64,000 nt of DNA from Triparma columacea. Its lineage: Eukaryota > Sar > Bolidophyceae > Parmales > Triparmaceae. The notes under the pieces were generated by a model that had not been told where the DNA came from, made no database searches, and saw only the letters and a program-made list of their open reading frames with translations. Of this stretch, positions 18,438 to 28,982 are shown one piece after another. The DNA lies in the NCBI GenBank assembly GCA_030267965.1, contig BRYA01000684.1, positions 1 to 64,000 on the forward strand. Direction: 5' to 3'. How positions within the stretch are numbered: position 1 is the stretch's first letter; the number at the start of each line of letters is the position of its first letter. Position numbers and translations under genes: made by a program.

Positions 18438-20812
18438 ATGCTTGCAGGGGGTAAACACCTCCTCTCCAATCGACGTTCCTTCCTTGCCCTCCGCACCTCA
18501 ACTCTAATCCTACCTCGTCAGTCGCGTTCTTTCGCCACTTCGTTAGCTACTGAGGGCAAGGAGACTTGGGGGGGACGCAATGCAAGGAAAGGGAAAGCAA
18601 AGCACGCAAAAGCTGTCAGGGTTAACACGAAAAGGAAAAATGATACCAGAGGTCCAAGTAGGTCTGCAGTCCGTGCCGGAAGTAGGCGTGAGACCCGTGT
18701 TTCTAGTGCTAAAACAAATAAGCCTCCCTTAGCTGGTGATTTTCTCATCAGCCTCAACCGTGAAATGTGGCCGATTACAAAAAAGTTCACCAAACCCAAG
18801 ATTCAGGAGATCCCACCCACACACACCACTTTGATCGCCCGACTTTACGATTTTTTCTCCAGCATATTCAACCCCAACACCACCGTGAATAACGTGAAAT
18901 ACTTAACCCAACAACCAAAAGTATACAGTAACCGCTCTGGTACCATATACCGTAACCCCGGAGGAACCTACGAGCCAACCTCAAAGTTCGACCAGTGCTC
19001 CAAGTACGGATATTACGATTCCCACCCGCCAGTATTCCGCGTCACCGTAACCACCTCCGCTCAGCACGTGGAGAGCTGGATATCTAGGAACTACTACGTG
19101 GAAGAGACGGGGGTGAAGAGCGTGGGGCTGGATGTGGAGTGGGACGGGGGGTGCTATGTGGGGGAAGGGAGATGGGAACCGTGGAATGTTGACGACGGGA
19201 AGGTGAGCGCACGGGGGGGACAGGGAGGGGGGGGGGAGGATGAAGCGAAAGATGGGCGCAAAATTTTTACTAACAAGCAAAAACTCTCGAAACCTATCCT
19301 ATGCGACGCGCTCGTTCTCAGAAACTAGATACTATACAATTAACGGGTCCCCATGGGGACACTCTGATATTTAGGTTGCAAGGTAAAAGAGAGAGAAAAA
19401 TAAAGCGCCTCTACCACAGTCCCGTATTCAACAAGTTTATCGGCGATCCTAATATCAGGAAGGTAGGCGCCAGCATCCGTGGGGACCTTGACAGGATCAA
19501 GGACACGTTCGGGGTAGAGTGTGATGGGGCTTACGATATAGGGTGTATATTAAGGAGGGAGTCTAGCTTGGCTGCGGTTGAAATGTTCACCACTGACCCG
19601 GTTGGGCTTAAAACTATATTCGAAAAGCTTAGACGGGACAGGAGGCTTAAAAAGAGGAGGCAGGCGGTTTGGAACAAGGATTCGAGGGCCCTATCACTGG
19701 GAAGGTGGGGGGGGGATAAGAAGCTAACACCTAGGCAGATAAAGTACGCAGCGGAGGATAGCTGGGTTAGCTGGTGGTGCTATCAGGAGGCCATGAGGAG
19801 GGGGCTGGTTATAATGGACCAGAAAAGCAGCGACGATTTGCTGGTAGACAATATAATAAGGGAGATGACGAGTCTCGACGATACGCCGAACGGACGACCA
19901 GCGTGCACGAGGGCATTCAAGGCATGCCTGGGCGTCGTGGAGGAGTGCAACTTCTCAAGAGTCAGCATGATGAAGGCTATCGAGAGCTGGAACGTAGCGG
20001 AGATATGGGTTGGGAATATCGAGCCGCTTCAGCAATACTGGTTCAGCAGGAACGACCCGAACTTTTTCGCACTTAATTGGAGCAGGGAAGTCATGGACTA
20101 TCAGGCTATGAGAAAGAACGGGAAGCTGGCTGACTTCCAAATCGATAGCTTTGGGGATGGACATCTTATGCCAATACTCGAAAGGTGCGGACTATCTGGC
20201 AGGTCAGGAATATCTGGCATCCAGCCATATATTGTAGATTATCCCGGTGATGGGAGCATGAGTCTGCTCCATAAAACCCCAGGTTGGGAGTACAAAGATG
20301 GGGTTTGGGATCAATACGGCAGATTGACCTTGGTGGTGAAGATGAGCGACGGTTTTGTTCTATCCGTTTCGAGCAGTGAGAAGAGGAAGATGCCCGGAGA
20401 CGCTGACGACAATGACTTGATCAACGAATGGGATACGGAGAGTGCTAGGAGAAGAGTTAGGTTGGCCGAGGACGTGCACAGCGATAATTCAGGCTATGAT
20501 TTTGGGAGGAAAAATAAGAAGGAACTGACCAAGGAGGAGGTGAGGGGCGAGAGACGAAGTAACGCACAGCAAGTCCAGGAATGCAAAACCCTAACCTCTA
20601 CCCCTAACTACTACACTCCTTCCACCCCACAGATTCAGATCCTTAAGGAATGTCAAAGGGCTCTCTCTAAAGCCGTGATCAAGAGAATGTGCGAGGATCA
20701 GCGGGTGGTTGAGCTGACATATAAAGGAAGGCTTGAGAAGGCGAGCGAGGGTAAAACAAAGAAAATTCATGCAATGTGGAGGCAAATGAAGAAGATGTGG
20801 GGAGAGCGGTAA
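18438..20812 (+). CDS. DEDDy 3'-5' exonuclease (RNase D/WRN-type), likely mitochondrial
   Basis: Three exons: 18438-19202, 19322-20539, 20633-20812 (720 aa). The 119-bp first intron explains an apparent frame change; its donor is AAG|GTGAGC and its acceptor TTCTCAG. Exo I is VGLDVEWDGG (Asp-x-Glu), followed after the intron by QLTGPHGDTLIFRL; Exo II is GASIRGDLDRI; Exo III is YAAEDSW (Tyr-x3-Asp, hence the DEDDy class). The start MLAGGKHLLSNRRSFLALR and the following Arg/Ser-rich, acid-free stretch ending RSFATS look like a mitochondrial presequence. The 93-bp second intron is divisible by three and stop-free, so its retention would be silent. The family trims RNA or DNA 3' ends; the substrate here is not shown by the sequence. 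About 300 C-terminal residues beyond the nuclease domain are unrecognised. Confidence 0.87.
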
Positions 20813-20853
20813 TATGAATTCATGTTTTCTACCAATGTATTCTCTTAACTTTG

Positions 20854-21045
20854 CTATAACCACGACGGGGACTGATAAGGTTTGCTCCCTTTCAGCGTAC
20901 TTGCGGTACTCTTCGTTTTCTTTCCTTTATTCCCCCCCTTTGTTGTGCCTCCAGCACCGTAAAATGCGAGCGTGCCCTTGGCGGTTGTGTTTTTCTTCTT
21001 TGCTTTAGGAGACGATGATCCTTGGGGACAAATGAAATTGCCCAT
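20854..21045 (-). CDS. Possible small Lys/Gly-rich protein
   Basis: A 63-residue ATG-initiated frame on the minus strand encodes MGNFICPQGSSSPKAKKKNT and a Gly/Lys-rich remainder. An overlapping frame (KENEEYRKYAEREQTL) in the 3' half looks equally protein-like, so a splice or a different gene structure may exist. No family is recognised. The rest of 20813-21269 shows no other gene. Confidence 0.3.
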   Translation of the reverse strand: MGNFICPQGSSSPKAKKKNTTAKGTLAFYGAGGTTKGGNKGKKTKSTASTLKGSKPYQSPSWL

Positions 21046-21269
21046 GACAAACAAGTAGGAGAATTTTAGGGAGAACGATGATGTAGCGAGGGGTGAGGTC
21101 GGAGTGTTTGAGGGTTACGTGAAGGGGGGGAGGGTAGAAGAGGGATGTGCAGTTACAAGTTGTCTGGGTCCAAGAAGGACCGAAGGAACATTTTCAGAGT
21201 TGACTTCAGAATTCAGAAATTCTCCAATATTTTTAACTTTAGTCTTGTCTTTCGAAATACGGAACTATA

Positions 21270-22448
21270 ATGGTAGTCATGGTGAGTCATGGGTTAATAG
21301 GTTCCCAATGTGACGTTCTTGTTGTTTTTGACCCTCCAAAACGCGTCTGTGACGTGAAATGGGGTTCAACCGATTTCGGCTTTCAAACCTCCTTCTCACC
21401 CTCTATTCTTTCCCCTCAGGCATCTCCTCCGTCGCTTCAAATAAGAGTTGTCTTTCTCCTCTCTATGGTTGCACTGTTCGTTGTATTAACGCACGGGGGT
21501 GAGTCCTCTCAGGGGTACAATAGCATTCAGACTGATGGTGATAATCAAGCAGGTCACGGAGGAAATATTGGGAAGAACCTGATTAACAACAGACAGAAGA
21601 GCGGAGGTCAAGGCAGCAAGATGGAAAGGGGGCATATGATTCACAGCAGTCAGAAGAGCGTAGGTCAAGGCAGCCCGATGGAAAGGAAACGGTGGAAAGG
21701 TGTCGGGGGGGCCACTGCAGCGTTGAGTTCAGGGTACGATGGAGACAGTGCGCATGATGCTGTTAAGACAGCCTCCCCCTCGAAAAAGGTTCTCAAGAGT
21801 ACAGTTAAGAAGCCGAAGGAGCTTGGGAAGGAAAATAGTATGGGAAAATACTACGACTACGACTCGGGCCATTCAAGTTGGGTCAACAACTACAATAATA
21901 AGAGCGGATCGAGGGATGGGGAGGACGAAGGGCAAGCCAAGATGATGTACGAGCCTGAGAAATCAGCATCCAGTGGGAAGGTCATGAAGACAACCATAAC
22001 AACGTTTCCCGACGGGTCCAAGAAGGAGGTGACGGAGGTAATTTCATCGCCAGCTCAACAGCAGGCAAAACCTGAGACGCTCAGCGAACGAGCCGCAAGG
22101 TCGAGGGTGAATCGCAGCAGCGGTCAGAAGCAGGCTTCTCTACGCGGGGGTCCCAAACGCGCGACCGAGGAGGCATCGTCATCGTCGTCTTCATCTTCAG
22201 TATCCTCTTCGTCTTCAGTATCCTCTTCTTCGACGGCAACAATCCCGCCCTCGCCGATCAGGCTCACCCTCCTCGCCACGGTCTCGTCGTTCTCGTTCTT
22301 CGGGGTCCTGGCGGCGCGGTACATTCGCAAGAAGGGGCTGATGAGGGACTGCATCGAAAATGAGAAGTACGACGACTGGAGGGGTATCAATGACCCGGAG
22401 AAGAGCTACGGGTCGTTCGGGGGGAAAGGGGAAAGGTTTGACGTCTAA
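21270..22448 (+). CDS. Ser-rich single-pass membrane protein with signal peptide
   Basis: The best model has a 12-base first exon (21270-21281, MVVM), donor GTGAGT, and a second exon 21420-22448, giving 346 aa in phase. Splicing yields MVVMASPPSLQIRVVFLLSM followed by VALFVVLTHG, a good signal peptide; the unspliced frame also stays open (392 aa) but buries it. The middle is low-complexity and basic with a twofold repeat (NRQKSGGQGSKMER / SSQKSVGQGSPMER). A Ser-only run is followed by one transmembrane helix (LTLLATVSSFSFFGVLAARY) and a 40-residue tail. This suggests a type I surface or vesicle protein. No domain recognised. Confidence 0.65.
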   Translation: MVVMVSHGLIGSQCDVLVVFDPPKRVCDVKWGSTDFGFQTSFSPSILSPQASPPSLQIRVVFLLSMVALFVVLTHGGESSQGYNSIQTDGDNQAGHGGNIGKNLINNRQKSGGQGSKMERGHMIHSSQKSVGQGSPMERKRWKGVGGATAALSSGYDGDSAHDAVKTASPSKKVLKSTVKKPKELGKENSMGKYYDYDSGHSSWVNNYNNKSGSRDGEDEGQAKMMYEPEKSASSGKVMKTTITTFPDGSKKEVTEVISSPAQQQAKPETLSERAARSRVNRSSGQKQASLRGGPKRATEEASSSSSSSSVSSSSSVSSSSTATIPPSPIRLTLLATVSSFSFFGVLAARYIRKKGLMRDCIENEKYDDWRGINDPEKSYGSFGGKGERFDV

Positions 22449-22556
22449 AACTTGGCAAGGGAAGTTGGGGGGGGGCGCGGGATGTTGGTTTTGGAAGTTA
22501 TGTTCAACAATTTTCATTTTCAACCAGCACATAATTGATTGCCCAACCCTTCTGCT

Positions 22557-24350
22557 TCATTTGTACTCGTGTTTCTTGATCTCCACCGGCCTCATACTGT
22601 CCCCCTCGTACACAATGTCGAAGCTGCGAGAGTCATTACCGTGTTAGAAGTGTTGTATTTCCCTCTCTATCACGCCCTGCAAATTTTCAACCCTTTCCTA
22701 CCCTTACCTCACGTTGTCGTTGTCTAGCGACATCCTCCCCGCCTCTAAGATGGCCGTCCCCTGCATCGTGCTGTTGACGCTCGGGAACTCTCCCTTGTCG
22801 TAGTCTGCCAGAGTCGTCTCCCCGGCGTTCACGGAGGCGCAGGAGTCGATGAAGATGGAGAAGGACTTGTAACCGTAAGTCTCCTGACCAGCGAACTTGC
22901 CGTTCTTAGGAGTGTACTTCATGAACAAGGGGTTGCAACTACGGGAGGCGCGAACCGTCGGTGCGTTCAGGGTGTTAGAATTGCGTTCGTTCCTCTTGGG
23001 TATTTCTCCCCTCTCCCAACAAGTGCCTAACCCCCCCCTATAAAGCACTCACCTCGCGAAGCCCTTGTCGTCTGTGCTGCACGTGAAGCCCCTGTGGGCC
23101 TGGTCGATGTTGACCTCCCCCTCCGCGCACTGCATGAAGAACCTCTGCTGGCTGTGCACGTCGCTCGGGGGCGCGATCCAGGACGCCGTGTAGACGCAGG
23201 TACCGACGTTCTTGGAGGGGAGGTTCTCCCAGGTTGTCGTCAGGGTTATGCTGTCCTCGGTGGGGACGCCGAGAGAGATAGCGACACCGGAGGAGGAGTG
23301 GGCTGTAACGCGGACGGGACGAGCGCGGCCGTGGAAGACCCACTCTGTGAAGTCCACGTGGTGGCTGTTTAAGTAGTAGGAGATGTCGGAGCTCTTACCG
23401 GCCCAGGCTTTGAAGGTGGAGAGCTGTGCTTTGGGCTGGGACATGTAGGCGGACATGTACTGGAGGGGACCGAGAAGCTGGAGACGGTCCTTGGCGTCGT
23501 TGTAGAGGGGGTCGTAGCGCTTGTGGACCTAAAGATTGGGGTACGATGATAAGCAGGAAGGGGGTCGAGAGGTCAGTGAACAGAGTGCAATAAGAAGTGG
23601 CGACGTTGGCTCCCGTTTGACATTCTCCGACTTGCTCGCAGGCCCTTACCTCTACTCCAATAAGGGAGCTATGAAGCGCTGAAAGCCTGCTCAGCTCAAG
23701 ATGATCCTCGAGAGTCTTGACGATGGGCTTAGTAACGAGCACATGCATGCCTCTCTCTGCGCAGCACTTTGCGATGTCGAAGTGCGTGTCGTCGGGAGTG
23801 AATATGATGGCGACGTCGCCCTTGCCGAAGGTGGAGGCTGCCTGGACATAAGCAAGGGGGTCCACAGTGTCATCAGAAGGGAAGGTATCGCAGGTGATAT
23901 TGAGGCCGTATGGCTATGGAGAGGGATAAAGCGGATAAAAGCGAGAAGTCAGTGGGAGCGGGAGGGTGTCAGTGGGAGTGGGAAGGTAATCAAAGCAACG
24001 GAAGGACTCCCCCCCCTCCCCCTCCCTCACCTTCTCAATCATGTTCTTCATATGGTCTCTAATCTGCGGGAACTTCTTCCCATTCACTCCAACCATCGCT
24101 ATCCTGTCGACAATTCCCTTTTCCCTTAGGTCGAACATCGCTGAGGTTTGGAGAGGGGATTGGAGAGGGGTTTGGAGAGGGGGTTGCAGAGTGAGACAAG
24201 AGCGCCACCAATTAGGAAAATCCCGACTCGCCCTTTTGAAATCTTACTTAAAGCAACTACACCGGCTCCTTTGTCGCTCTTTGAGGCACCTGCGGCAGTA
24301 TAACCCGTAGTGTACTCCCCAGTTCCGCACATTAACACGTTGATGGGCAT
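22557..24350 (-). CDS. Gfo/Idh/MocA-family NAD(P)-dependent oxidoreductase
   Basis: Six exons on the minus strand: 24248-24350, 24031-24140, 23650-23913, 23053-23528, 22708-22938, 22557-22623 (416 aa); every phase agrees. The N-terminus [18 protein letters not shown] is a Rossmann dinucleotide-binding loop; [20 protein letters not shown] is rebuilt across intron 1. The segment [11 protein letters not shown] carries Lys in the position of the family's EKP motif (here TKP), and [10 protein letters not shown] supplies the His/Asp pair of the substrate pocket. The last exon ends [12 protein letters not shown]. Family members oxidise sugars, inositols or related polyols; the substrate cannot be read from sequence. 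No targeting peptide is visible, so a cytosolic location is likely. It is divergent from the SAP-domain gene with 119 bp between the starts. Confidence 0.9.
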
Positions 24351-24469
24351 TTTTCACAGCTTTTACAAATTGCCTTTCTGTCAGGAATCTATCTGAGCTC
24401 AGCTCTTCGGGGGTCCCATTGGGCGTCCCTCTTTGGGCGTCATTTTTAGACACTCTCAGTATCTATCGC

Positions 24470-25209
24470 ATGTCTTTTATGTCTTCTATCAATTATAAGA
24501 TTAATGTGAGTCGTTATGATCAACTTTTGAGCTATCACGTCATCCTCCTCCATCAAAAAGAACAAAAACTTCAAATTCTCATCGTCCCTCTTCTCTTTTC
24601 TCTTTTCTCTTTTCCCAGCCTGTCACGCCAACGGTCCCCGTTCCTGTTTCCCTCTCGCATTCTGATAATGCCAAAGATGTCCAAGCCGCCGATGTACAAG
24701 CCGACGATGTCCCTCCCGTTGAGCACAGAACCTGCCTCTCACCCTCTGACATTGCCACCGATGTCCAAGCCACCGACGTCCAAGCCACCGACGTCCCTCC
24801 CGTTGAGCACAGAACCTGCGTGTCCTGCATGTCCCTTCACCCTCTCCCGAATTTTGCAATGCTGGCAACAGGGATTCCCTCCCCAAGATGTTTAGGGTGC
24901 TTCGAGGAGGTAAAGAAACGGAGACTGGAGAGGGAACGTGAGGGGGGGTGCAAGGTAGGGAAGGTCGTTGACGTCGATTCCGAGGTCCCCCCCCAAGTGA
25001 CGATTGTAGAGAAGAGCGAGAAGTCTGTTGAGAAGGAGAAGAAGAAGAGGAAATATAACGTGTACAACCCAAACTTTGAAGGCATGACACTTACGGAACT
25101 CGTACAGGCGTGTAGGAGTGCAGGTTTGGATCACAGGGGTCCAAAGAACGAGTTGCTCCTACGCCTGAAAGAGGACGATTTCGAGTTGAGCAACATGTTG
25201 AAGCGTTGA
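24470..25209 (+). CDS. SAP-domain protein with internal repeat
   Basis: Exon 1 (24470-24505, MSFMSSINYKIN) ends at GTGAGT; exon 2 (24619-25209) follows a long T/C tract and CCCAG, giving 208 aa in phase. A 28-residue (84-bp) repeat is visible: DVPPVEHRTC occurs twice, separated by DVQAT-type units. A Cys pattern HRTCVSCM ... RCLGC could bind zinc. The C-terminus FEGMTLTELVQACRSAGLD followed by HRGPKNELLLRLKE is a SAP motif, a helix-hinge-helix that binds DNA or RNA. The long basic linker supports a nuclear location. No catalytic domain is present. Confidence 0.72.
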
Positions 25210-25271
25210 AGTGCTGTAAATGGTAGTCTGGCGTTTAAACAATTCTTTTCCTTTTAACCCTCTTCCAACGG

Positions 25272-26166
25272 TCAGTCTAGGACAAACTTCCAGAACTTCC
25301 CCCAAGCCCCCTCGCTCTTGTGGGCCTTCATGACGCCCTTGTGACCCCCGCCCATGTCGATCTCCTTACCCACTTCCTTGAAGGCTTTGAAGGTAGGCTA
25401 ACGAGGGAAGGGAAGGGTTAGTTATTTTAGGTGCGTTGCTCGTTGGATTCCCTCCCATCCCTCCCTTCTCCACCCCTCGCCCCGCTCCCCCGCTCACCTC
25501 CTTCCCGCTCCCTCCCCCCCCCATGACAATCCCTAGGCTCTCGCAAACCCCCTGGTCCGCCTGCCTGACTGTTATGAAGTGCGCCTCCTTGTCGTCCTTG
25601 AAGACAAGCCCGTCCTGGCACAGAGCCTTCTCCCTACCGAGCGGAGACTCGTAGGTCACGACGGCGTAGTTGGAGTCGAAAGGGGGGAGGGAGAGAATGT
25701 GAGGACCGAAGGAACGGAAGAGGGTTAGTAAGGGAGGAAGGAGGGGGGAGGTAGATGGCGGGAGAGTGAGGAGGAGGGGAGATGAGGATGGAGTAGAAGA
25801 AGTCGAAACTGATGATGAATATATTAGGGAGGATGAGGAAGGGGCAGTAAGGGTAGATGTGGAGGGGGTCGAATTTGAGAGACGTGGAGGACGAGAGGGA
25901 GTGGAGCGACGACCGAGGCCTAAAAAGGGCGAGGATAGGGCTGGTGACTCTATTCCTCTTGTTTGACGGTTTGTTTGTGAGTGAGAAGGTTGAGTTTGGG
26001 AATTATTCAGGTCACCACCGTGGGACTGCGAGGATTGGTTCGGGGTAGGGGTGGAGGAGGAGGGGGAGGAGGAAGGAGGTGGAGATGAACGGATTAGAAT
26101 GGGGGTTTGGCGGAGGGAGACCGTCGGGGGGGGGGCGGGGATGGATGAGGGGGGAGGGGAAAGCAT
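25272..26166 (-). CDS. NUP35: Nup35/Nup53-type nucleoporin
   Basis: Two exons, 25498-26166 and 25272-25397, give 264 aa in phase. The N-terminal 130 residues are Ser/Pro/Thr-rich. The segment LLTLFRSFGPHILSLPP ... NYAVVTYESPLGREKAL ... VFKDDKEAHFITV fits the Nup35-type (MPPN) RRM fold that dimerises in nuclear pore inner-ring nucleoporins. The last exon ends with a short amphipathic stretch GAWGKFWKFVLD, comparable to the membrane-binding C-terminal helix of this family. It is shorter than the human protein (about 326 aa), mostly in the linker. It would act at the nuclear pore inner ring. The symbol is by family resemblance only. Confidence 0.72.
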
Positions 26167-26556
26167 GAGATGATTTTGAAGCCTTTTTGGGCTTTGGGGG
26201 GGGATGTTTTGAGGAAATCAAAAGGGAGGACGTTGTCTCTGACGCGAACAAAATTTTAAAGCGCCGGCCCAATGCGGTATATAATAATGTGAATCCGATG
26301 TGCATTTCGCATTTGGACGTACAGACGTTTTTGTCTAATTTTATCAAGTGTTATCAGACCTGTGGGGATCGACGTTGCCGAGCGGTCGATGGTTTTTCTT
26401 GGGTGTTTTGTATATTGGGTTGGGGGATTGCATGGGCGTGTGCATGCGTGTATCCGTGAAGGGTAAAGTGTGAAGAGAAGTGTGATGCATGAAGTGTGAT
26501 GCGTGAAGTGTGAATGGTGCGAGTGCAGATAGTGTGGAGTGCGCTCGTATGTATCG

Positions 26557-26597
<41 letters not shown>

Positions 26598-26602
26598 TAC
26601 GA
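26167..26602. other. Intergenic region with simple repeats
   Basis: These 436 bases lie upstream of the Nup35-like gene and downstream of the methyltransferase, both on the minus strand. They contain short GTGATGC/GAAGTGTGA repeats (about 26466-26520) and a long TG run. No gene is recognised. Confidence 0.6.
26560..26595. repeat. (TG)18 microsatellite
   Basis: A perfect TG dinucleotide run of 36 bases. It ends seven bases before the stop codon of the minus-strand methyltransferase, so on the transcript it would form a CA-repeat at the very start of the 3' untranslated region. Confidence 0.97.
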
Positions 26603-28293
26603 TTACAATCTTGTATTGAGCCACATTCCCACGTGGCCAGGCACCACGACCCTGTACTCCCTTTCCCCGAAGCCCTGGATCTTCTCAATCTGCTCGTGGA
26701 TGTTCTCCTGATATTCCAGGACGTATGGCTCTCCAGCAAGCATGGTCGCTGAGGGGCTGTACTCAGGGCTTATGTCAACCACCGCTAAAGTTCCCCCTGG
26801 CTTCAGGAGGCGGCGGGCTTCCCTGAAGATCTTGTAGCGGCCCAGCTTCGGGGCCTCGTGACAGAGGTACATAATCGTCACGAGGTCGAACGTCTTGTCC
26901 TCGAACTTTGTGCTTTCGGCGTTGCTCCTAATGAACTTGGGGGTCGCCTGGCTGCCCTCCTGCTTGTGGAGGGCAGAGTCGAAGGTGTCCTTGGCTTTGT
27001 GATACCTGGTCTGCACATTGGCCATCTGGAGCATCTGGGGCGAGGTGTCGAGTCCAATCACGGTATTCGAAGGGGAGGCGAACGCCTTGGCGAGCGCCCG
27101 AGTGCTGCAATTCGCAGAGCGAGGCGAACATGGGGAAATGGGGAAAGGGGTTAAGGATTAGGAACGCAAAAATTGTTGCGCCGACGCCGACGCCGTCGAA
27201 GATGAAGGCTCGACAATTCACTCCTCGGTCCTTCTCACCTAATCCCGACCCCGCAGCCCATGTCAATGACCTTTTTACTCTCCTCCCCAATTTTATCCCT
27301 GAGCATGACGCCGATCTCCTCCCTGACGCTGCGGCCATTGTAGGCGAGTGTGTCGATTATCTTGGTAGCGAGGGGGGCTGCTACGGAGTGGACGCCGCCA
27401 AGGAAACCGACGTTTCCAAAGGTGTGGATGGCCGGGTGGAACCAGTACTGCGTGGATGAAGGAAGCGACGACCGAAGAGTGCGACGATTGAATGAGAATT
27501 GCCATACTACAATCTTTTCCGCCTAGATTGCCATGAGCCGCATGTCCCAACAAATAAATCCCATCCCTCCCCTCTCCCTTCCCTCCACCTCACCTCCTCC
27601 TCTGGCGCAGTCTGGACGCCCCATTTCTTCTTCCACTCTGCGTGCCTCATGTCCTTCGGCACCGGAATGTAGCCTCCTTCAATCGGCACCCCACTGGGGA
27701 GCTTCCAAAACATTCCCTCGGGGATCCTGCTGTACTGGTTTGTCGGCCTGCTCTTGACTTCCTTGAGCTTCGCATGGTATTCCTTCAACCACTCATCTTC
27801 TCTGATCTTCATCCAAAACGGCGAGTCCTCGTCTGCGGATATGAATGGTGAATAGACGGTTGGGGCGTGTTAGTCAAGCACGCATACATAGCATCTTGAC
27901 TACTATACTTCCCCATCTATCTCCCTCCCGACCCCCCTCCCATTGACTCAACCATCTGACTCATCCAGTCAAACTAATTTCCGCAACTCTTTTCGCAAAT
28001 CGCCTACGTAATCGCTTCACTTATCTATTCTCTTACGCACGCAAGTAAACAATGCTGCCCTCACCTGCTTGGGTAATCATTTCTGGAACTGGTTCTGGCG
28101 ACAGTAGTGTGTGCATTCCAGCTTTGACTGCCTCTGTGTAGTCCGAAATCGTCAAAGGCGTCTTTAGAGCATTTTTAGTGGCTTCTGTCAACTTCGGATC
28201 GTGAGGAGGAGTTCCTAAATATCCCGATACATCATTAACAAGTAGGGTTGTCAGGATAAGAACCTGCAGTGTTCTGGAAGTAGAAGAATTCAT
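26603..28293 (-). CDS. SAM-dependent methyltransferase with N-terminal signal peptide
   Basis: Four exons: 28065-28293, 27594-27832, 27239-27447, 26603-27104 (392 aa), with all phases matching. The ATG at 28293 gives MNSSTSRTLQVLILTTLLVN, a signal peptide that may be the first half of a plastid-targeting leader. Motif I is VIDMGCGVGI, split by intron 3 and continued as STRALAKAF; the acidic motif II is VIGLDTSPQM; DLVTIMYLCHEAP and LLKPGGTLAVVDISPE are motifs of the type 11/25 methyltransferase fold. An upstream domain (IHTFGNVGFLGGVHSVAAPL) seems particular to a subgroup. The substrate is unknown. Stop codon TAA at 26603-26605. Confidence 0.88.
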
Positions 28294-28982
28294 GGAAAAT
28301 ATAGGGACTTCGTCGGTCAATGTGCTGTAAGCGCGTGTGGTTAGATCTTCTGATAAGCATTGATGGAGGATCTCGACTTTCGGTCGAAGTATTACGCTCG
28401 AAAGCAGAGAAAATGGCCAACTTCACAAAGGCATGGCGGAAGTTTGAGACTGAAAAACACTTTTGGGAAGAAGTCGCCACGTAAAATGGCCATATTCGGC
28501 AATTACGCCCCACCAAAGTATCCTACCGACAGTCATTTTTACTTCGTTCTCTCACCTTTGATTTGTTTTCGAACCTTGATTGGTTTCTTGAGAATGGAAT
28601 TCTTTCTTGATGACTCGGAATTGAAATTGTTGACAACAAGGTTCTTGGTGGTGGTGTTAGGCTTTTAAAATAGAATGAAAACTACAACCAAAATAGACTA
28701 CCTTCGGCTTTCGTCGCTCTCTTCCCTTCAGCACCCCCTTCCGCCCGTCAATCCAGCTCCGTAAACCCTTCTTTAACGTGTTTTGGTTCCAACACACAAT
28801 TCAACGATTCCAACGTGCACGATGGCGGAAGTTTCTCTCTCCTCCTCTCTCCCCATCCCCCTTTTCCTACAATCATGAAGTTTCCCTCTCATATGAACTT
28901 CGCACAGACTACTTTTTATTCCATAAAATAATTCTCTCTCTCAGCAAATTTGACACCAGCTTTCAGCTTCCAGCAAACGCTC
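28294..28982. other. Divergent intergenic region, nothing recognised
   Basis: These 689 bases separate the methyltransferase start (minus) from the TPR gene start (plus). Frames of up to about 100 codons exist on both strands (for example 28360-28668 plus) but contain no domain and no consistent splice pattern. A C/T-rich stretch (28835-28865) precedes the TPR gene. Confidence 0.5.

Noticed and set aside
19203..19321. Apparent frameshift in the exonuclease between two overlapping frames.
   Set aside because: A normal 119-bp intron (GTGAGC ... TTCTCAG) joins the frames exactly and leaves the Exo I region intact.
26366..26400. GTTGCCGAGCGGTCGATGG resembles the D-arm of a tRNA-Leu/Ser.
   Set aside because: No anticodon stem, variable arm or GGTTCGAATCC-type T-arm follows at the right spacing, so it is not a tRNA gene.
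28360..28668. A 102-codon plus-strand frame.
   Set aside because: The first ATG gives no recognisable protein, and the region is the shared promoter of two better supported divergent genes.
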